Below, one piece after another: positions 29,667 to 38,577 of a DNA stretch of 64,000 nt. The translations under genes and the position numbers were made by a program. The stretch's first letter is position 1, and every line of letters begins with the position of its first letter. The DNA is taken from assembly GCF_023515955.1 (NCBI RefSeq), contig NZ_CP097322.1, positions 1,924,001-1,988,000 on the forward strand, in the 5' to 3' direction. This stretch comes from Streptomyces sp. RerS4 (lineage in GTDB: Bacteria; Actinomycetota; Actinomycetes; Streptomycetales; Streptomycetaceae). The notes below the pieces were generated by a model. The model was not told the origin of the DNA and did not search any database. It worked only from the letters and a program-made list of their open reading frames with translations.

Positions 29667-30305
29667 TCACTTCGGTCCCGACCACGCCGGGCGCGCCGGA
29701 TCGTCCGCCTTCACCAGGACGTCCGCCGCCTCGGCCGGATCCACCTCGCGCCCGTAGCGGGCGAACGCCTCCAGCGTCCACCGCTCCGATTCCGCCGTGC
29801 GCCGCGCGAGCGCCCCGGCCGAGACCCCGATGTGCACGCTGAGGTCGAACGGGAACCACTGCCCGAGCAGCAGCGGCCCGTGCACGATCAGCGCCCCGCC
29901 GGGCGGGAGTTCGACGTAGGGGCTGCGGGTGGCCCGGTCCCGTACGGGGTCCCACAGGTCGGGCAGGACCCGGCCGCTGCCGCCCGGGTCCGTCGGGCCG
30001 AACACCTCGCGCCACAGCGCGCCGGTGTCGTACCAGCCGCCCAGGTACTGATCGACGTCCTGCCGGCCGAACTCGAAGCGCAGCGAAGCCGGTCGCAGGA
30101 ATCCCGCGACGGCCACGACCAGCACCGGCAGGCCGCGCTCCCGGAGGGCTTCCGCGAGGTGTCCCGCGAGGACGTCGGTCCCGGCGGCGGGGGCTCCGTC
30201 GATGCCCACCCGCCACCAACGGGGCTCGCCGGTCGCCCCCTCCCCGTACCGCTCGGCGAGCCGCGCGGCCATCCGCTGCCAGGTGATCGGTTCCAGCTTG
30301 TTCAC
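29667..30305 (-). CDS. Uridine kinase-like protein with an altered P-loop
   Basis: This is a ~212-aa protein with uridine-kinase-like layout, WWRVGIDGAPAAGTDVLAGHLAEALRERGLPVLVVAVAGFLRPASLRFEFGRQDVDQYLGGWYDTGAL, then a lid-like region. The nucleotide loop reads GIDGAPAAGTDVLA where an active kinase has GxxGSGKST. The phosphate-binding Lys is missing, so catalysis is doubtful. I chose GTG 30305. ATG 30341 would add 12 residues but overlaps the damage promoter of the divergent WGR gene. Proximity to psuGK suggests a link to pyrimidine nucleoside metabolism. Confidence 0.7.
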   Translation of the reverse strand: MNKLEPITWQRMAARLAERYGEGATGEPRWWRVGIDGAPAAGTDVLAGHLAEALRERGLPVLVVAVAGFLRPASLRFEFGRQDVDQYLGGWYDTGALWREVFGPTDPGGSGRVLPDLWDPVRDRATRSPYVELPPGGALIVHGPLLLGQWFPFDLSVHIGVSAGALARRTAESERWTLEAFARYGREVDPAEAADVLVKADDPARPAWSGPK

Positions 30306-30312
30306 GGGCCCA

Positions 30313-30335
30313 TTGTCAGTGGTCACCCGTACGTT
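30313..30335 (+). promoter_or_regulatory. WGR-gene promoter, full RecA-independent (PafBC-type) damage motif
   Basis: TTGTCAGTG (30313-30321), 8 nt, TACGTT (30330-30335) matches tTGTCRGTG-N8-TAnnnT including the lower-case T. Transcription would start near 30342, giving a ~55-nt leader with GGGGAGGGG before the ATG at 30397. Confidence 0.82.
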
Positions 30336-30396
30336 TTTCACGAGGGATCACCGGCGTCGAGGAGCCGGGGGCCCGACCACAGGGGAGGGGTCTGTC

Positions 30397-31842
30397 ATGG
30401 CTCGGGAGACGACGTACCTGGAGCTCTCGCAGGACGACGGCGGGGCGCACAAGTTCTACGAGGTGACGGTCGACGGCACGTCGGTGTCCGTCCGTTACGG
30501 CCGCATCGGTGCGAGCGGTCAGCTCCAGAACTCCTCGTTCCCGACGGTCGAGCGGGCCCGCGCGGCGGCCGCGAAGAAGATCGGCGAGAAGGTCCGCAAG
30601 GGCTACGCGCCGGCGATCCAGGGCGTGCGCGCGCCCCGGTCGGTGACCCGTCGCCAGGTGACGTCCGCGCCGTCGACGGCGCGTTCGGTGGCCCCGGTCC
30701 TGTGGCGCTTTCGCACCGGATCCCCGGCGTTCGGCATTCACGTGGACGAGGACCGCTGCTGGGTCGGCAACCAGGCGGGAGACGTGTACACGGTGAGCCA
30801 CACCGGCGAGGTGCTGGCCCGCTATTCGCTGCCGGAGGGCGTGAAGTGCCTGGTGGCGGACGAGTTCTGGATCTACGCCGGCTGTGACGACGGCACCGTG
30901 TACGACCTGTCGTCGAAGGTGCCGTTCGGGGCGTACGCGATCGCGGCCGATGTGGACATCTACTGGCTCGACATCCACGAGGGCGTACTGAACGTCTCCG
31001 ACGCCGGGGGCGGCCTGACGGTCATCGACCACGAGGACGAGCACCAGTGGTCGCGCAAGTCCGACGGCTCGGGCGCGTGGATGGTCCGGGCGGACGAGGA
31101 CGCGGTCTACCACGGCCACAGCGGCGGCGTGACGGCGTACGCGGCGGACGGCACCCGCCAGTTGTGGCACACACGGACGCCCGGGTCGGTGCTGTTCGGC
31201 TGGCAGGAGGAGCACGTCGTGTACGCGGGCACGTCCCGCAACACCGTGCAGCGCCTGTCGAAGGCGACGGGAGCGGTCGAGGCCTCGTACCCGTGCGACG
31301 CCTCGGTGTACTCGTGCGCGACGTCGCCTGACGGCCGGCACGTGTTCGCGGGCGACTCCTCGTCGTCGGTGTACTGCTTCGACGCGGAGGGTCGCCGGCT
31401 GTGGAAGCTGGGTACGGGCGGCGGTTCGGCCCTGTCGATGCAGTACCTGGACGGGCGGCTCTACCTGGTCACCACCGACGGTTCGCTGGTGTGCGTGGAC
31501 GCGAGCGAGGCGGCGATCGCGGCGGCGCAGCAGGGTTCGGTGCCGACGGTGATGGACGTGAAGTCGGCGGCCGCGCTGCCGGTGTTCACCCCGGCGGCCT
31601 CGGCCGCGGCGGTGGCGACGGTGTCCGTGTCGGCAGTCCCGGCGGGCGGTGTGGTCGTCGAGTGCGTGCAGCAGGGCGGGCGGATGCGGGTGCGGGTGGT
31701 GTCGGAGGGCTTCGAGCCGTCCTGGAAGGTGCAGTTCCCGCGCGGCATACGGGAGCCGGGCGCGCGGTACGTGGTCGACGGGCTGCACCCCGCGTCGGGC
31801 GGCTTCTACCGGGTGCGCGGGGAGATCCGCCGCCTGGTCTGA
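30397..31842 (+). CDS. WGR-domain protein with C-terminal beta-propeller
   Basis: This is a 481-aa protein. Residues ~1-85 form a WGR domain (TTYLELSQDDGGAHKFYEVTVDG, SVSVRYGRIGASGQL, VERARAAAAKKIGEKVRKGY). The domain is known from PARPs and bacterial proteins that bind nucleic-acid ends. After a Ser/Thr/Arg linker, residues ~105-400 consist of about seven PQQ/WD-like blades (GDVYTVSHTGEVLARYSL, GGVTAYAADGTRQLWHTRTPG, SSVYCFDAEGRRLWKLGTG, GSLVCVDASEAAI). A ~55-residue C-terminal beta module ends FYRVRGEIRRLV. There is no signal peptide. The function is not described to my knowledge. The damage-type promoter suggests a role in the DNA-damage response. GGGGAGGGG lies 6 nt before the ATG. Confidence 0.85.
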   Translation: MARETTYLELSQDDGGAHKFYEVTVDGTSVSVRYGRIGASGQLQNSSFPTVERARAAAAKKIGEKVRKGYAPAIQGVRAPRSVTRRQVTSAPSTARSVAPVLWRFRTGSPAFGIHVDEDRCWVGNQAGDVYTVSHTGEVLARYSLPEGVKCLVADEFWIYAGCDDGTVYDLSSKVPFGAYAIAADVDIYWLDIHEGVLNVSDAGGGLTVIDHEDEHQWSRKSDGSGAWMVRADEDAVYHGHSGGVTAYAADGTRQLWHTRTPGSVLFGWQEEHVVYAGTSRNTVQRLSKATGAVEASYPCDASVYSCATSPDGRHVFAGDSSSSVYCFDAEGRRLWKLGTGGGSALSMQYLDGRLYLVTTDGSLVCVDASEAAIAAAQQGSVPTVMDVKSAAALPVFTPAASAAAVATVSVSAVPAGGVVVECVQQGGRMRVRVVSEGFEPSWKVQFPRGIREPGARYVVDGLHPASGGFYRVRGEIRRLV

Positions 31843-31860
31843 CGGGGCCGCCCCGGCGGA

Positions 31861-32229
31861 TCAGCGCCGGTGCTCCGGGCAGCCGCAGGGGGGCGTGCCG
31901 CGCGGGGGCGGGGCGGGTACGGCGAAGGGGGCGTCCCCGGCGAGGTCGCAGGTGACGAGGAGGACGATCGGCTCGGTGCCGGTGTTGCGTCCGAGGTGGA
32001 CGTGGTCGGTGCCGGCGGGTTCGACGAAGGTGTCGCCCGCCGTGTGCACCTCGACGCCGCCGTCGGCCAGGATCCGGGTGAGGACCCCGGACTTGACCAC
32101 GGCCATCAGCGGCACCCGGTGATAGTGCCAACCGGTGCAGCCACCGGCCTCTATGACGACTTCCCGACCCATGAGGTCCGAGGGCGCCGTCGCTCTCGGT
32201 CGCGGTGCCATCGCCTGCCGTCCGCCCAT
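31861..32229 (-). CDS. Cupin-domain protein
   Basis: This is a 122-aa single-cupin protein. Its conserved metal ligands look intact: GGCTGWHYHRVPLMAVVKSGVLTRI, then AGDTFVEPAGTDHVHLGRNTGTEPIVLLVTC. A His-rich first motif (WHYH) and a second motif His (DHVH) support a divalent-metal site. The C-terminal PPRGTPPCGCPEH is short and Cys-containing. The ATG at 32229 follows GGAGGG by 5 nt. The function is unknown. It converges on the WGR gene, 18 bp apart. Confidence 0.75.
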   Translation of the reverse strand: MGGRQAMAPRPRATAPSDLMGREVVIEAGGCTGWHYHRVPLMAVVKSGVLTRILADGGVEVHTAGDTFVEPAGTDHVHLGRNTGTEPIVLLVTCDLAGDAPFAVPAPPPRGTPPCGCPEHRR

Positions 32230-32369
32230 GTGCCCTCCTCCACGGGCCCCGTCGCGGCCCAGCCAACTCACGGTAGGAGGACGTCACGAAGTGCAGGCGG
32301 GTTTGATGAAAGACCGACAAGCTGTCCGGACAAGGTGATATGAGGATCGTTCGGCGGTATCACCACCCT

Positions 32370-33055
32370 ATGAGTCTCGTCGTTTTCGAGTCGCGGAAGC
32401 CGATCCATTGCGCCGAGTGCCGGCGCGGCCCGCTCCGCCATCTGGTACGCGAGGCGGGCGTGCCCCGCTGCCTGGATTGCGCCGACCTCGGTCATCTCGT
32501 CTACCTGCCGCGCGGTGACGCGGCCCTCACCCGCCGGGCCCGGGAGGCCAGTTCGCTCTCCGCCGTCGTGGTCCGCCTGCACAAGCGCCGGCGTCGCTAC
32601 GAACGCCAGGGGCTGTTGGTCGAGGACGCCGCGCTGGCCCGCGCCGAGCGGGCCTGTCTGGCGGACGCCGAGGCGCGGGCCCGTCGCCGCGAGCGCGACC
32701 GGCGGCGGCGCGCGGCCGAGGACGTCCGGTTCACGGCGGCCTTCGCCGCCGAGATCCTGCGCCTGTTCCCGGCTGCCCGCCCGAGCGCGCGCAGGCCATC
32801 GCCGCGCACGCGTCGGTGCGCGGCAGCGGCCGGGTCGGGCGTACGGCGGCGGGCCGGGCCCTGGACGAGCAGGCGGTGTCCGTGGCGGTACGGGCGGCCG
32901 TGCGCCACCTCGACACGGAGTACGACGCCCTACTGATGGCCGGGGTCCCCCGCTTCGCTGCCCGTGCCCGCCTCGCGGAGCGGATCGACGCGATCCTCGC
33001 CGGCTGGCGCGAGGAGCCCCGGCAGGAGGCCCAGCAGGAGGCCCGGAGCGCCTAG
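32370..33055 (+). pseudogene. DUF2293-domain protein, split by a 1-nt frameshift
   Basis: The first frame (from ATG 32370) starts LVVFESRKPIHCAECRRGPLRHLV and has two CxxC pairs (CAEC, CLDC). A long basic coiled-coil region follows, running to RFTAAFAAEILRLFP. The DUF2293 signature (GCPPERAQAIAAHASVRGSG and on through ALDEQAVSVAVRAAVRHLDTEYD) is in the next frame and ends at 33055. Adding one G near 32768-32772 (CCCGG to CCCGGG) joins them into a 228-aa protein that looks complete. No premature stop lies elsewhere, so a sequencing deletion is as likely as a true pseudogene. Its role is unknown. It overlaps the convergent chaplin gene by 4 bp. Confidence 0.7.
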
Positions 33056-33744
33056 TTGAGGCGGAAGCGGCGGTAGAGGAGGGCCCCGCCGAGGAGCAGG
33101 GCGCCACCGCCGGGCAGCAGGTAGCCGACGCCGTCGGAGCCGGTGTTGGCGAGCGCCGACGTGTGCGGCCGCGGCTGCGGCGCCGGCGGGGTGACGGGCT
33201 GCTGGGAGACCGGCGGCGGGGTCGGCCGCGGCTGGGTCGGCTTGCCGCCGGTGGGGGTCTCGCCGTTGACCGAGGTGTTGCCGTGGGAGCCGTTCCCGAC
33301 GCCCACGACGTTGACCGAGTTGCCGCTGAGGTTCACGGGCAGGTCGACGGGGAGCTGGAGGCCGTTGCCGGAGAGCAGCCCGGGGGAATCCTTTCCGCGA
33401 CCCTCGGCGGCGGCGCCGCCACCGCCGGCGCCCCCGGGTTTGGAGGAGGGGGACGACGGATCCGAGGGCCTCGGCCCGGGATGGCCTCCGTCCCCGGTGC
33501 CGTTGGTACAGCGGTTGCCCGCCGCCGGGTTGAGGACGCCGACCACGCTGACCGTGTTCCCGCAGACGTTGACCGGGGCGTGCACGGGCAGCTGTACCAG
33601 GTTCCCGGAGAGCAGCCCCGGGGAGCGCTCGGTGCGCCCGTCCGCGTCCGCGTCGGCGTGCGCGAGGGCGCCGACCCCCGCGAACGCCAGTCCGCCACCC
33701 GCGACCATCGCGGCGATCAAGCCGTTCCGACGACTCTGAAGCAT
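33052..33744 (-). CDS. Long chaplin with sortase signal
   Basis: This is a cell-wall-anchored hydrophobic protein of the aerial hypha surface. The 230-aa product has a signal peptide (NGLIAAMVAGGGLAFAGVGALAHA), two chaplin domains (residues ~40-82 and ~120-160, each starting SPGLLSGN), a Pro-rich wall-spanning linker and the sorting signal LANTG followed by a hydrophobic stretch and YRRFRLN. LAxTG is the class E sortase motif used by Streptomyces SrtE1/SrtE2. The first chaplin domain has the Cys pair (VCGNTV, NRCTN); the second has Ser at both places. The ATG at 33744 is preceded by AGGAA. A candidate sigma-BldN promoter lies 54 bp upstream. Confidence 0.92.
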   Translation of the reverse strand: MLQSRRNGLIAAMVAGGGLAFAGVGALAHADADADGRTERSPGLLSGNLVQLPVHAPVNVCGNTVSVVGVLNPAAGNRCTNGTGDGGHPGPRPSDPSSPSSKPGGAGGGGAAAEGRGKDSPGLLSGNGLQLPVDLPVNLSGNSVNVVGVGNGSHGNTSVNGETPTGGKPTQPRPTPPPVSQQPVTPPAPQPRPHTSALANTGSDGVGYLLPGGGALLLGGALLYRRFRLN

Positions 33745-33797
33745 CAGGATTCCTGCCTTCCGGAGGGGTTTGGGGGCCTCGCGGCCCCGTACCGGAG

Positions 33798-33825
33798 ACA
33801 ACGCCCTGAACCCGTTCGGGTTATA
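33798..33825 (-). promoter_or_regulatory. Candidate sigma-BldN promoter of the chaplin gene
   Basis: TATAAC (33820-33825), a 16-nt spacer and CGTTGT (33798-33803) on the minus strand resemble the sigma-BldN consensus CGTAAC-N16-CGTTGA. TAAC, CGTTG and the spacing match. BldN controls chaplin and rodlin genes in Streptomyces. An inverted repeat AACCCG-TT-CGGGTT lies inside the spacer. Confidence 0.6.
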
Positions 33826-33873
33826 GAGCCAGTAGGCATTTCACTCCATCGTGTACTGGGTACTGCCTACTTC

Positions 33874-34449
33874 ATGACTGAACGACCGCTGCTCCTGCTC
33901 GACGTGGACGGTCCGCTCAACCCCTTCCGGTCGCTCTTCGCCGGTCTGCGCGGATACACGAGCCACCGCATGCGCCCGACGATCTGGCTCTCCTACCGCG
34001 ACCCCGATTCCCGCGCCGCCCGGCGCGGCGCGCGGGTGCGCCTCCACCCCTCCCACGGCGCCAGGCTTCTGGCGCTGCCCTTCGAACTGGCCTGGGCCAC
34101 GGCCTGGACGCACGAGGCCAACACCCTGATCGCCCCGCACATCGGGCTGCCCGAGGACCTTCCGGTGGTGGAGTGGCCGGAGCTCTTCGCCCGCGACCCG
34201 GACGGGCTGTTCTGGAAGACCCGGCCGCTCCTCGACTGGGCGGCCGGCCGGCCCTTCGCCTGGGTCGACGACATGATCACGGCGCGCGACCGCGCCTGGG
34301 TCGCCGCCCATCACCCGGCGCCGGCCCTGCTGCTGCGCGTGCATCCCCGCCACGGCCTGCGCGAACGGGACTTCGCGACGCTCGCCGGCTGGGCGGCCGA
34401 TCTCGGTCCGGGTCCCCGCCCCGATCCCCGGCCCGCCCTCAACCCATGA
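33874..34449 (+). CDS. HAD-like hydrolase
   Basis: This is a 191-aa protein with HAD motif I as LLLLDVDGPLNPF at residues ~7-19. A later acidic pair in FAWVDDMITARDRAWV acts as motif IV, and a Lys occurs in FWKTRPLLDWA. It resembles the small HAD domains found alone or in multi-domain RNA-repair proteins. The substrate is unknown. No ribosome-binding site is visible; TACTGC and TACTTC lie close to the ATG, so a leaderless start is possible. The 3' end overlaps the convergent SWIM gene by 11 bp. Confidence 0.72.
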   Translation: MTERPLLLLDVDGPLNPFRSLFAGLRGYTSHRMRPTIWLSYRDPDSRAARRGARVRLHPSHGARLLALPFELAWATAWTHEANTLIAPHIGLPEDLPVVEWPELFARDPDGLFWKTRPLLDWAAGRPFAWVDDMITARDRAWVAAHHPAPALLLRVHPRHGLRERDFATLAGWAADLGPGPRPDPRPALNP

Positions 34450-35646
34450 GGGCGGTGAGGGGGTCCGGGGAGGCGGGGGTGGGCGTCGGCCACCAGTCCT
34501 CGCCGTCCGGGCGGGACTCGTAGGCGTACCAGAGCCCCTCACGGCTCAGCCGAAGCTGCCGGCCACGGGCGGTGAGGCGGTTGTGCTCGGGCCGGAACGA
34601 GCCCTGACCCGCGGCGAGAAGGGCCGGGCGGGCCCGGTCGAAGGGGCCGGCCGGCGGATCCCAGGGTTCGTCGAGGACGGTCAGGGCGGGCAGGCCGCCC
34701 TGCCGCCAGGCCGCGGCGGCCCGCGCCAGGTCCGTGGTGGTGCGGCCGGTGGCGCGGGCCAGATCGCGGTAGAGGGACCGGGCGGCGCCGGTGAGCCCGG
34801 CCGTCGGGTGCGCGGAGGCCAGCCGGACGGCGTCCTGCCACAGGGTCAGGCCCCCCGTCGGATCGACCCCGGTGGTCAACAGGGTGAGCGCGCGGCCGGC
34901 GGCATCCGCCGCGAGCTGGTCCAGGGCGAGCGGATCCGGCGCGGCCGGGTCCGCCGGACAGGCCGGTGCCGCACCCGCGACGGCGGGCGCGGCCGGCGGC
35001 GCCGGCAGTGGGGCAAGGTCGTACGGGCCACGGCGGCGCGGGCCGACACCCCGGGGAAGTCCGGCGCGGGGTCGGGCTGTTCGCGGGCGGCGTGCGCGGC
35101 GCTGCGCCGGGCCAGTTCGTCGAGGAGTTCCCGCTCGCCCCGGCCCCGCAGCAACAGCACCACGAAGGGGTCCTCGTCGAGCAGACGGGCCGCGCGGTAG
35201 CAGAGCGCGGCGGCATGCTTGCAGGGCGGCCGACCGGTGTCCGGGCAGGAGCAGCGCGGCGCCGGCTCGCCCGCGCCGGGCAGGACCGACCCGGCGAGGG
35301 AACGCGGCACTTCCCGCTCCAGCAGCGCCCCGAGGACGGCGGGGTCCGCCGCCACCGCCTCCAGGAGCGCGTCCCACTCGGTGTCGGTGAACACGCCGAG
35401 GGCCAGCTCCGTGCGGTACGGGCGGGGCCGGCTGCCCCGGACGTAGGCCACGATCCGCCCGGGGGTGATCGTCACCGCGTCGACGTGTCCCTCGACGGCG
35501 TACGCCCTGCCGCGCGCGAGGCGGGCCGGATCGTGCGCGCGTTCCTCCAGCGCGGCGACCCAGGCGCGGCCCCACCAGGTCTGGGCCCCGTCCCCGGCGG
35601 GCACGGTCTCGAAGGTGCGGCGGCGGTCGTCGCGAGCGGTGATCAC
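34439..35646 (-). pseudogene. SWIM zinc-finger protein, frame split near 35025
   Basis: This is the downstream partner of the SNF2 helicase; its GTG overlaps the helicase stop (GTGA). The first ~205 residues read TARDDRRRTFETVPAGDGAQTWWGRAW, then the SWIM finger PRCSCPDTGRPPCKHAAALCY (CxC...CxH). The frame then degenerates into Arg-rich sequence after FPGVSARAAVA. The next frame continues with YDLAPLPAPPAAPAV and ends PTPASPDPLTALMG at 34439. Adding one C to the run at 35025-35027 gives a single 402-aa protein. SWIM domains bind DNA or proteins, and SNF2-SWIM pairs are common in actinobacteria. The split may be a sequencing error. Confidence 0.72.
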
Positions 35647-38509
35647 GCGGGCCTCCGAAGGGAGACGAGGTCGGCCAGCTCGCGGTCGGTCAGCTCGGTG
35701 AGCGCCGCCTCGCCGGAGCCCAGCACGGCATCCGCCAAGGCCCGCTTCGCCTCCAGGAGTTCGGCGATCCGGTCCTCGACGGTGCCCTCGGCGATGATGC
35801 GGTGGACCTGCACGGGTTGGGTCTGGCCGATGCGGTAGGCGCGGTCGGTGGCCTGTTCCTCGACGGCGGGGTTCCACCAGCGGTCGTAGTGGATGACGTG
35901 GCCGGCGCGGGTGAGGTTGAGGCCGGTGCCGGCGGCTTTGAGGGAGAGCAGGAAGACGGGGACCTCGCCGGACTGGAAGCGGTCCACGAGTTCCTGGCGG
36001 CGCGGGACGGGGGTGCCGCCGTGGAGGAGTTGGGTGGCGATGCCGCGCGTGGTGAGGTGTTTCTCCAGGATGCGGGCCATGGTGACGTACTGGGTGAAGA
36101 TCAGCACGGAGCCGTCCTCGGCCAGGATCGTGTCGAGCAACTCGTCCAGCAGGGAGAGCTTGCCCGAGCGGTGCGCGATACGGGCCTCCTCCACCGCGCC
36201 CGCCCCACGCACGTACTGCGCCGGGTGGTTGCAGATCTGCTTCAGCGAGCCCAACAACTTCATGATCATGCCGCGTCGTTCGATGCCCTCGCTGCCCTCG
36301 ATCACGGCCATCGCCTCGTCCACGGCCGCCTGGTAGAGGGAGACCTGTTCGCGGGTGAGGGACACCGGATGGTCGGTCTCGGTCTTCGGCGGCAGTTCGG
36401 GCGCGATGCCCGGATCGGACTTCTTGCGGCGCAGCAGGAACGGTCGTACGAGCGCCGCCAGTCGGGCCACCGCCGCCTCATTGCCCCCGTCCTCCTGCTG
36501 TTGGTGCTCCACCGGGCGGGCGTGGCGGGCCCGGAAGGTGGTGAGCGGACCCAACAATCCCGGGGTGGTCCAGTCGAGGAGCGCCCACAGCTCGGAGAGG
36601 TTGTTCTCGACCGGCGTGCCGGTGAGCGCCACCCGGGCCGGGCTCGGGATCGTGCGCAGCGCCTTCGCGGTGGCGGAGTGGGGGTTCTTGACGTGCTGCG
36701 CCTCGTCGGCGACGACCATGCCCCAACTCTGCTCGGCCAGTCGGGGGGCCGACGCCCGCATGGTGCCGTAGGTGGTGAGGACGAAGCCGCCGTCGACGTC
36801 TTCGAGGGTGCGGTCGGCGCCGTGGAAGCGGCGGACGGGGGTGCCCGGGGCGAACTTCTCGATCTCCCGCTGCCAGTTGCCCAGCAGGGAGGCGGGGCAG
36901 ACGACGAGGGTGGGTTCGGGTCGGGCACGGTGGAGGTGCAGGGCGATCAGGGTGACGGTCTTACCGAGGCCCATGTCGTCGGCGAGGCAGCCGCCGAGAC
37001 CGAGCGAGGTCATCAGGTCCAGCCAGGCCAGCCCGCGCAGTTGGTAGTCGCGCAGCGTCGCCCGCAACGCCGGCGGCGCCGCGATCGCGGCCGGCTCCCC
37101 GGTCAGCCGGTCCCGCAGCGCGGCCAACGCCCCCACCGGCACGGCGGGCACGCTCTCACCGTCCACCTCGGCCGCCCCCGTCAGGACGGTGGCCAGCGCG
37201 TCGACCGGGTCCAGCAGCCCGAGCTCCCGCTTGCGGGCCTTGCGCACCAGCTCCGGATCGACCCGCACCCACTGGTCGCGCAACCGCACGAGGGGCCGGT
37301 GGGCCTGCGCGAGCGCCTCCAGCTCCCCCGGCGTGAGCCGGTCCTCGCCGAGCGCCAGCTCCCAGGAGAAGGAGAAGAGCCCGGCCGTGTCGAAGAAGGC
37401 GGTGCCGTCGGTGGCGGATCCGGGCGCGGTGGAGCGTACGACGGCGGTCGCGGAGAGAGTACGGGCCAACTCGCGCGGCCAGTGGACCAGGACCCCGGCC
37501 GCCGCCAGCCGGGTCCCGGCGATGCCCAACAGGTCCTCCAACTCCGGATCGGACAGCGCCAGGGCGTCCGGGACCGGCTGGTCGAGCAGGCGCAGCAGCG
37601 GAGGCCAGATCCGGGCGGCGCGGCGCAGCGCGAGCACCGCGTCGACCCGGGCGCGGGGCCCGAACCCGGCGGCGGCCGTCCCCGCCCACAACGCCGCCGC
37701 GTCGGTGACCAGCATCGGATCGGCGAGGCTGTGCACCTGGACGACGGCGGCCCCGGCGCGGCGGACGTCCTCCGGCTCGGCCTCGTCGAACAGGCGGAAC
37801 GAGGAGAGGTCGAGCCGCAGCGAGACCCCCACCCCGGCATCCGCCCCCGCCGCGACCTGCGCCGCCCACTCCCGTATCCCGGGCACCCGCTGCGGCTCCC
37901 ACGCGGCGAACGGCCGCCCGGCGGCCACCGGCGCGGCCGGGGTGCGGGGCAGGGTGTCGGCGACGGCGTCGAGGAAGGCCCGCACCAGGGCCTCGGGCTC
38001 CGGCAGCGTCAGCGGACGGCGACCGGGCAGCGGGGTCGCGTACCCCTCGTACGGCAGGGCGGCGGCGACGGCGCGCAGGTAGCCGACGTCGTCGGCGTCG
38101 AGCGGCCCGGCACGCCAGGCGTCGACGCCGTCGGGGTCAGCCCCGGCAGCAGGCGGCCCCGCGCCACGAGCGCCAACGCCTGGGCGGCGGCGGTGCCCCA
38201 GGCCCGGGTGGCGGGATGCGCGGCGCGGCTGCGGGCGGCCCGCGCGAGCAGCGGCAGCGCCTCGGCCACGGACAGGCTCACGGCCGGCACGGTAAGGGTC
38301 CGGACCCCGTCGCCCGCCGGCCGGACCACCTGGAGCGCCTGGGCCTGGCCCGGCTCGGTCGGGGGCTCGGGAAGGGGCTCGTCGTCCGGGCTCCAGAACG
38401 CGACCCGCCCCTCGCGCGGAACGGCGGCGGGAAGGAACACGGCGGCCCGACGCAGCAACGGATGCGGCTCCGTCTGCGCCTGCGGCTGCGGCTGCGGCTG
38501 CGCGGTCAT
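35643..38509 (-). pseudogene. SNF2-family DEAD/DEAH helicase (HelZ-like), frame split near 38134
   Basis: The C-terminal 780 residues form a complete SNF2 ATPase: Walker A DDMGLGKTVT, DEAQHVKN box, VALTGTPVENNL, then helicase_C with FTQYVTM, LSLKAAGTGLNLTRA and QATDRAYRIGQTQPV. The N-terminal ~125 residues (MTAQPQPQPQ onward to ALVARGRLLPGLTP) lie in another frame starting at ATG 38509. Adding one C to the CCCC at 38133-38136 (minus strand) joins them through DGVDAWRAGPLDADDVGYLRAV into 955 aa, the usual size for this family. A full damage-type promoter lies at 38578-38599. The stop overlaps the SWIM start. The catalytic part is intact, so the split is probably a sequencing error. Confidence 0.85.
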
Positions 38510-38577
38510 GTCGTCCCCCTTCCCTCGTCCAGGTACCTCATCCAGGTGCCTCGTCCAGTCGAAGACAACTGCCGCCG

